A stretch of DNA of 64,000 bases, from contig JBBKXR010000071.1 in NCBI GenBank assembly GCA_037969585.1, positions 10,123 to 74,122 of the forward strand. Reading direction: 5' to 3'. Positions within the stretch are counted from its first letter, which is position 1. Each line of letters starts with the position of its first letter. A model generated the notes under the pieces. It made no database searches, was not told where the DNA came from, and was given only the letters and a program-made list of their open reading frames with translations. Made by a program: the position numbers and the translations under genes. This document shows, one piece after another, positions 62,839-64,000 of this stretch. This DNA is from JBBKXR01 sp037969585. GTDB lineage: Bacteria > Verrucomicrobiota > Verrucomicrobiia > Verrucomicrobiales > DEV007.

Positions 62839-62951
62839 ACAAAAGAATACGGGATATTGAGGGCCTGGAGACACGTGGTGCTGCTGTGAACGCAATGACG
62901 CCACCGTTTTGGGGCTGGTGTCAGGCGCGGCCACGGGGCAAGGTGAGCGCG

Positions 62952-64000
62952 ATGAGTTTTCGATATTTCCTCCTGTCCTGTCTCGTTGTCTGTGTAGCGG
63001 CTCCCGGGGTGCGCGCGGCTGACGAAAAGATGAACGTCCTGTTCATCATCTCCGATGATCTGACGTCGACGGCGTTGTCCTGCTACGGCAACGAAGTGTG
63101 CTCGACGCCGAACATCGATGCGATAGCGGCTAAGGGCACACGTTTCACGCGGGCTTATTGCCAGGGAACTTACTGCGGTCCTTCGCGGGCTTCGTTCATG
63201 TCGGGCTACTATCCGCATGCGACCGGTGTGTTGGGCTACGTCAATCCTCGTCCGCAGATCGGCGATCGTGCGACTTGGTCGCAGCATTTTAAGAATAACG
63301 GCTACTACGCGGCTCGAGTCAGCAAGATCTATCACATGGGAATTCCCGGGGGCGTTGAGTATGGCGGTGACGGGCGCGATCACGATGGTTACAACGGCGC
63401 CGATGATGTGCATTCCTGGACAGAACGCTTCAACAGTCCCGGCCCCGAGTGGCAGGCGGCGGGCGATGGCGAGACGCTTGAGGGCAACCCGGACGGCGAG
63501 AAGCCGGTGGTCGGCGGCAACACTTTCGTCGTCGTAGAAGCGGATGGTGACGACCTGACTCACTCCGATGGCAAGACGGCGGCCAAGGCGGCGGAACTGA
63601 TCGCTCGACACAAGGACGAACCTTTCTGGCTCGGTGTGGGTTTTGTGCGACCGCACGTGCCGTTCGTGTCACCGCGCAAATACTACGAACCTTTTAAGCC
63701 CTATGACACCATGGTCCTGCCGGAGAAGGTTGAAGGCGACTGGGACGACATTCCCAAGCCGGGCATCAATTACAAGACCAGCGTCAACATGAAGATGGAT
63801 GTGCGTCGTCAAAAGAAGGCTGTCGGTGGCTATTATGCCTCGGTCGCGTACATGGATGCGCAAGTCGGCAAAGTGCTTGAAACGCTACGTGACCGCGGAT
63901 TGCAAGATAACACGATCGTGATCTTTACCAGCGACCACGGTTATCATCTTGGCGAGCATGATTTTTGGGCCAAGGTATCGCTACGTGACGAGTCCGCGAT
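62952..64000 (+). CDS. Secreted sulfatase, N-terminal part (runs off the window)
   Basis: The first 349 codons from the ATG at 62952; the 3' end is beyond the window. A signal peptide covers about 1-23 (LLSCLVVCVAAPGVRAA). The type I sulfatase fold has metal-binding ISDDL near 33-37 and the formylglycine motif CGPSR at 75-79 (C-x-P-S-R), which needs oxidation by a formylglycine-generating enzyme. Further matches are GVGFVRPHVPFVSPRKYYEPF near 230-250 and TSDHGYHLGEHDFW near 326-339. It resembles iduronate-2-sulfatase or choline-sulfatase-like members, which are numerous in PVC bacteria and remove sulfate from polysaccharides. The substrate is unknown. It is preceded by AAGGTGA, a fair ribosome-binding site. 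Confidence 0.9.
   Translation, partial: MSFRYFLLSCLVVCVAAPGVRAADEKMNVLFIISDDLTSTALSCYGNEVCSTPNIDAIAAKGTRFTRAYCQGTYCGPSRASFMSGYYPHATGVLGYVNPRPQIGDRATWSQHFKNNGYYAARVSKIYHMGIPGGVEYGGDGRDHDGYNGADDVHSWTERFNSPGPEWQAAGDGETLEGNPDGEKPVVGGNTFVVVEADGDDLTHSDGKTAAKAAELIARHKDEPFWLGVGFVRPHVPFVSPRKYYEPFKPYDTMVLPEKVEGDWDDIPKPGINYKTSVNMKMDVRRQKKAVGGYYASVAYMDAQVGKVLETLRDRGLQDNTIVIFTSDHGYHLGEHDFWAKVSLRDESA

Larger units (their letters stand above)
62483..62951. other. 469-base spacer with repeats
   Basis: No gene is supported. The spacer holds a large imperfect hairpin at 62512-62591 and repeat copies at 62788-62838 (both described separately). The last 100 bases probably hold the promoter of the sulfatase gene. 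A purine stretch AAGGTGA lies just before the sulfatase ATG. Confidence 0.55.

Noticed and set aside
62751..63656. 301-codon minus-strand open frame
   Set aside because: Antisense to the sulfatase, whose signal peptide and CGPSR motif are unmistakable.
1..64000. CRISPR arrays, tRNA or rRNA genes, integrase or transposase genes
   Set aside because: Looked for in spacers and among the proteins; none seen. The only mobile-element signal is the noncoding element at 40111-40246.

Overview
The window looks like a PVC-superphylum bacterium, more probably Verrucomicrobiota than Planctomycetota. The signs are a large secreted beta-propeller/HEAT protein ending in a PVC-type heme c domain, a secreted sulfatase, an exosortase with two PEP-CTERM proteins, a complete Bat (aerotolerance/VWA) cluster with the DUF4381 gene, and many exported proteins. 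This placement is an inference from gene families; there is no rRNA gene here to confirm it.

Layout. 302-10241: accessory and housekeeping genes, namely a TPR/VWA membrane protein, the PVC cytochrome protein, a small membrane protein, a CoA-binding protein, an exported TPR-methyltransferase and a three-LysM wall-binding protein. 10475-18370 (minus strand): a Bat cluster in the order DUF58, DUF4381, BatA, BatB-BatC fusion, BatD, BatE, with no MoxR ATPase gene at its head. 18540-20600 (plus): gmd and fcl, making GDP-L-fucose. 20607-21269: a rhodanese-like lipoprotein that lacks the catalytic cysteine. 21270-21914: a gene-free stretch of 645 bases with several hairpins.

21915-43950 (plus): one very tight operon of 21 genes. 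It encodes an ABC polysaccharide exporter (Wzm/Wzt type), a methyltransferase, 13 glycosyltransferases, two hexapeptide acyltransferases, a Wzy-like polymerase/ligase, and at its end an EpsI-like protein and an exosortase. Most junctions are 4-base ATGA overlaps. The one large gap (136 bases) is a segment bounded by a perfect 16-base inverted repeat, probably a MITE-like insertion. A strong terminator follows at about 44000. 44047-52169 (minus): the assembly and export half of the exopolysaccharide system, with an O-antigen-ligase-family protein, Wzc-type tyrosine kinase, Wza-type export protein, a small SdrD-B-like secreted protein, an outer-membrane beta-barrel candidate and a WecA-type initiating phosphotransferase. 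52467-58959 (plus): a TPR membrane protein, two tandem PEP-CTERM proteins with P domains, and an AsmA-like protein. 59273-64000: an atypical NRAMP-family transporter, a minimal NagA-like deacetylase, aroE, a repeat-containing spacer, and the start of a sulfatase cut by the window edge.

How it fits together. GDP-fucose from Gmd/Fcl can feed the glycosyltransferases. WecA would start lipid-linked oligosaccharides that the glycosyltransferases extend and the two acyltransferases and the methyltransferase decorate. Wzm/Wzt, Wzc, Wza, the beta-barrel and the ligase-like proteins would move, size and finish the polymer. The exosortase would process the two PEP-CTERM P-domain proteins, whose upstream regions share an AT-rich motif with the wecA/TPR intergenic region, suggesting common control. 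These links are inferred from gene order and family knowledge and are not shown directly by the sequence.
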